Positions 5,382 to 6,946 of a stretch of 6,946 bases of DNA are shown here, piece by piece. Source of the stretch: Nostocaceae cyanobacterium CSSed10_463m. Its GTDB lineage: Bacteria > Cyanobacteriota > Cyanobacteriia > Cyanobacteriales > Nostocaceae. The notes beneath the pieces were generated by a model. It was not told the origin of the DNA, did not search any database, and was given only the letters and a program-made list of their open reading frames with translations. The position numbers were made by a program, and so were the translations under genes. Location of the stretch: assembly GCA_003556955.1 (NCBI GenBank), contig PWQB01000006.1:1-6946 (forward strand), given 5' to 3'. Position 1 is the stretch's first letter; the number at the start of each line of letters is the position of its first letter.

Positions 5382-6523
5382 CAACCTGTAGTCTTTTTCT
5401 TAGAACTCTTTGGCTCAAATGGTAAAGTTCTTTGTTCTGCTGCTGTTTCTTTCTCTTGGCTGGCTACGATTTCTTGTAGTCCCTCTGGTAGAGGTTCACG
5501 GGAGAGAATGTAAGTTTGAGCAGTTTGGAAAATATTACCAATGACCATATACATCAACACCCCAGCTGGTAGGGGGAAGAACAAAAACATCCCAGAAAAT
5601 ATAACTGGTGTGATTTTGTTAACAGTCTCTTGTTGTGGATTACCACCACTGGAATTCTGCCCGGAAATCATTTGGCTGACATAAAGGCTCACCCCGAAAA
5701 ACAGGATCATCGCCACGATGTCCCAGTTAATCTGTCCGTCAGGAGTTTGAGCGCCAACCCTACCTAAAGCTTGAATAAACAAAAATCCTTTGTCTGCTGC
5801 TAGTCCAGGGATTGAGCCTTGAATAGTCACATCTCCTGGTTCTAAAGCTTCTATATTGCCTTCGGCATCTATTCTGACTCTTTCTTCCCCTTTGGTAATT
5901 TTCCATTCAGGAACCAGGTTGTTTTCTGGATGTTCTGCTAACAGCGCCTGAAATGGTTTGCCTTCTAGAGTCTGATATTGGATCTTTGTTTTTTCTCCTA
6001 CGGCTAATTTGTTGCCGCCGGGAAGAATAGCTGTGACACGAGTGTGTTCCCCATCAGCAATATAGATGTTTTGGGGGGCAGTGGCAAAAGCTTGGGGTTG
6101 AATACGTTCAATTTGTTCAGAGGGCAAAATTTGCAAGTTAACGCTGTAGTTAACACCAGCAAAGGGTGAACCCCGCAATGTGTCAAACAACGCTAACAAA
6201 ACTGGCATTTGCAGCAATAGGGGCAGACATCCTGCTAATGGGTTGCCAAATTCTTTTTGGACATTGACCATTTCCTCTTGCTGTTTCTGCGGATTATCTT
6301 TGTACTTTTCTTTAATTTCCGCCATCCGCTTCTGCATCAGAGGTTGTACAATTCGCATTTTCCGCATATTACGAATTGAACCAGCACTCAGGGGATAGAG
6401 CGCGAAGCGGATTATCAATGTCAAGGCAACGATCGCCAATCCGTAACTAGGCACAATTCCATAGAAAAAATCTATGATTGGCAGCATCACGTTGTTTGAA
6501 AGAAACCCGATACCAAAATCCAT
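5381..6523 (-). CDS. yidC: Membrane protein insertase YidC (Oxa1/Alb3 family), cyanobacterial form
   Basis: This 380-residue insertase acts in plasma and thylakoid membranes, alone or with SecYEG, and is needed for photosystem assembly in cyanobacteria. It has no cleavable signal and lacks the large E. coli P1 domain. The first segments are about 12-46 ([20 protein letters not shown] onward), carrying the conserved groove arginine R39 in [11 protein letters not shown] charged cytoplasmic hairpin follows (51-92, [20 protein letters not shown]), then a TM segment [19 protein letters not shown] (98-116). A ~130-residue non-cytoplasmic insertion (about 125-258) contains an Ig-like beta domain. 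Two more membrane spans are at about 266-286 and 306-340 ([20 protein letters not shown]). The C-terminus ends in KSSKKKTTG, a basic tail suited to ribosome binding. Length matches cyanobacterial homologues (about 380). Its stop overlaps jag. There is no obvious Shine-Dalgarno at the ATG at 6523, but [11 protein letters not shown] is the expected cyanobacterial start. Confidence 0.97.
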   Translation of the reverse strand: MDFGIGFLSNNVMLPIIDFFYGIVPSYGLAIVALTLIIRFALYPLSAGSIRNMRKMRIVQPLMQKRMAEIKEKYKDNPQKQQEEMVNVQKEFGNPLAGCLPLLLQMPVLLALFDTLRGSPFAGVNYSVNLQILPSEQIERIQPQAFATAPQNIYIADGEHTRVTAILPGGNKLAVGEKTKIQYQTLEGKPFQALLAEHPENNLVPEWKITKGEERVRIDAEGNIEALEPGDVTIQGSIPGLAADKGFLFIQALGRVGAQTPDGQINWDIVAMILFFGVSLYVSQMISGQNSSGGNPQQETVNKITPVIFSGMFLFFPLPAGVLMYMVIGNIFQTAQTYILSREPLPEGLQEIVASQEKETAAEQRTLPFEPKSSKKKTTG

Positions 6524-6630
6524 TATTCTGAATTTAACCTGAGCTACTGTAAACTGAACTGAATCTAATTTATCTAAATCATGATTCTTATATGACTATC
6601 CTACGCTACGGATAGCCGAATGGGGAAGAA

Positions 6631-6660
6631 GCAGGGGGGCAGGGGGCAGGGAGCAGGGGA
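6631..6660 (+). repeat. GCAGGGG short tandem repeat, possible G-quadruplex
   Basis: Four successive units of 7-8 bases are present: GCAGGGGG, GCAGGGG, GCAGGGA and GCAGGGGA. Four runs of at least three G separated by 2-4 bases satisfy the usual G-quadruplex pattern on the plus strand, which is the template strand for yidC. Similar G-rich degenerate repeats are frequent in intergenic DNA of filamentous cyanobacteria. Confidence 0.75.
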
Positions 6661-6745
6661 GAAAAGAATAGGACTTTAAGTAGAGTAAATAAGTGCTATT
6701 TTTTTAATTTTCCCTTGCGCCGGTGTTTCCTACTCCCCACTCCCT
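6648..6745. repeat. Imperfect inverted repeat with long loop upstream of yidC
   Basis: AGGGAG-CA-GGGGAG (6648-6661) is complementary to CTCCCC-A-CTCCCT (6733-6745): twelve base pairs with one small internal asymmetry and a loop of about 71 bases. In a transcript running from the PH-domain gene into yidC it would form a GC-rich stem between the two cistrons, possibly affecting processing or readthrough (inference). Confidence 0.5.
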
Positions 6746-6753
6746 ATACCCTA

Positions 6754-6946
6754 TCACTTCTTAGCAGCACCGCTATAGAGGGGATTTTTAGCTATAACTC
6801 TTTCATTAATGTAGTCATAAGTCTCGCGGAAATTGGGAACAGCCCGCATTTCTAAGCGACTACCATTTCTGAGGGTTAGTACCATATCTCCCCAAAAGCC
6901 AAGGCCACGGGGAACTTTTACGATCTTGACAACTTCTGAATAGATG
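6754..6946 (-). CDS. Bacterial PH-domain protein, C-terminal 64 residues (5' end outside window)
   Basis: The frame enters from the right edge and ends at TGA (6754-6756). The visible part begins IYSEVVKIVKVPRGLGFWGD and continues with LTLRNGSRLEMRAVPNFRETYDYINERV, ending in SGAAKK. Alternating beta strands followed by a terminal helix with a conserved aromatic (ETYDYINERV) fit the end of a bacterial PH (bPH) domain. In cyanobacteria a ~130-residue protein of this kind usually lies between rnpA and yidC, which is the position seen here, so rnpA and rpmH are expected just beyond the right edge. Function is unknown; bPH proteins are thought to act in protein or membrane interactions. It is probably co-transcribed with yidC, although the 230-bp gap is long. 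Confidence 0.8.
   Translation of the reverse strand, partial: IYSEVVKIVKVPRGLGFWGDMVLTLRNGSRLEMRAVPNFRETYDYINERVIAKNPLYSGAAKK

Larger units (their letters stand above)
6524..6753. other. Intergenic region upstream of yidC with complementary G-rich and C-rich tracts
   Basis: This 230-bp gap separates the PH-domain gene from yidC. It contains a G-rich tandem repeat (6631-6660), a C-rich block on the plus strand (6733-6749), and a small hairpin (CTATCC at 6596-6601 with GGATAG at 6610-6615, loop of eight). The 77 bases next to yidC are AT-rich and presumably hold its untranslated leader or an internal promoter, but I found no convincing -35/-10 pair. No coding potential is apparent. Confidence 0.6.

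Noticed and set aside
5382..5384. TTG start for jag
   Set aside because: ATG codons follow at once at 5381 and 5378, with better spacing to the upstream AGG, and 5381 gives the usual stop/start overlap.
6004..6398. Short frames on both strands inside yidC (6004-6186 minus, 6180-6398 plus)
   Set aside because: They overlap the well-supported yidC frame and show no independent features.

Overview
The window looks like chromosomal DNA from a filamentous, Nostoc/Anabaena-type cyanobacterium. The evidence is five perfect HIP1 octamers (GCGATCGC), interspersed palindromic and G-rich intergenic repeats of the kind common in that group, and the gene order PH-domain protein, yidC, jag, DUF177, which is a cyanobacterial housekeeping block normally found downstream of rpmH-rnpA. 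No rRNA, tRNA, CRISPR array or complete insertion sequence was seen.

Layout. The minus strand carries, from right to left, the 3' end of a small bacterial PH-domain protein (6754-6946), yidC (5381-6523), jag/khpB (4854-5381, overlapping yidC by one base) and a DUF177/YceD protein (4278-4784). At the far left, also on the minus strand, lies the first 272 codons of a Ycf46-like AAA ATPase (1-816), cut by the window edge inside its Walker A motif. Between DUF177 and the Ycf46-like gene sits a plus-strand pair: a STAND/AAA-type P-loop ATPase (1013-2311) and a 633-residue protein with a degenerate NTPase-like N-terminus and about ten TPRs (2311-4212). The two are coupled by a TAATG stop/start overlap. 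A MITE-like palindromic element (851-946) lies on the left of the pair, and a short palindromic/tandem repeat (4209-4267) on the right.

How it works together. YidC inserts membrane proteins, including thylakoid and plasma-membrane proteins. Jag/KhpB is an RNA-binding KH-R3H protein habitually encoded beside it. DUF177 proteins are tied to 23S rRNA/50S ribosome biogenesis. The minus-strand block is therefore a ribosome-to-membrane set. The plus-strand pair looks unrelated to that block: parts of it are markedly AT-richer, it runs in the opposite orientation, and repeats flank it. An active ATPase paired with a pseudo-NTPase/TPR partner resembles NLR-like (STAND) signalling or conflict modules. 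No obvious effector (nuclease, TIR, protease or transmembrane pore) is visible in either protein, so a defence role is a hypothesis.

The most striking sequence-level feature is the array of 120-bp, 40-residue TPR units at 3181-3900. It keeps exact phase, has a 53-base identical stretch between adjacent units, and shows mosaic sharing between non-adjacent units, which implies recent duplication or gene conversion.
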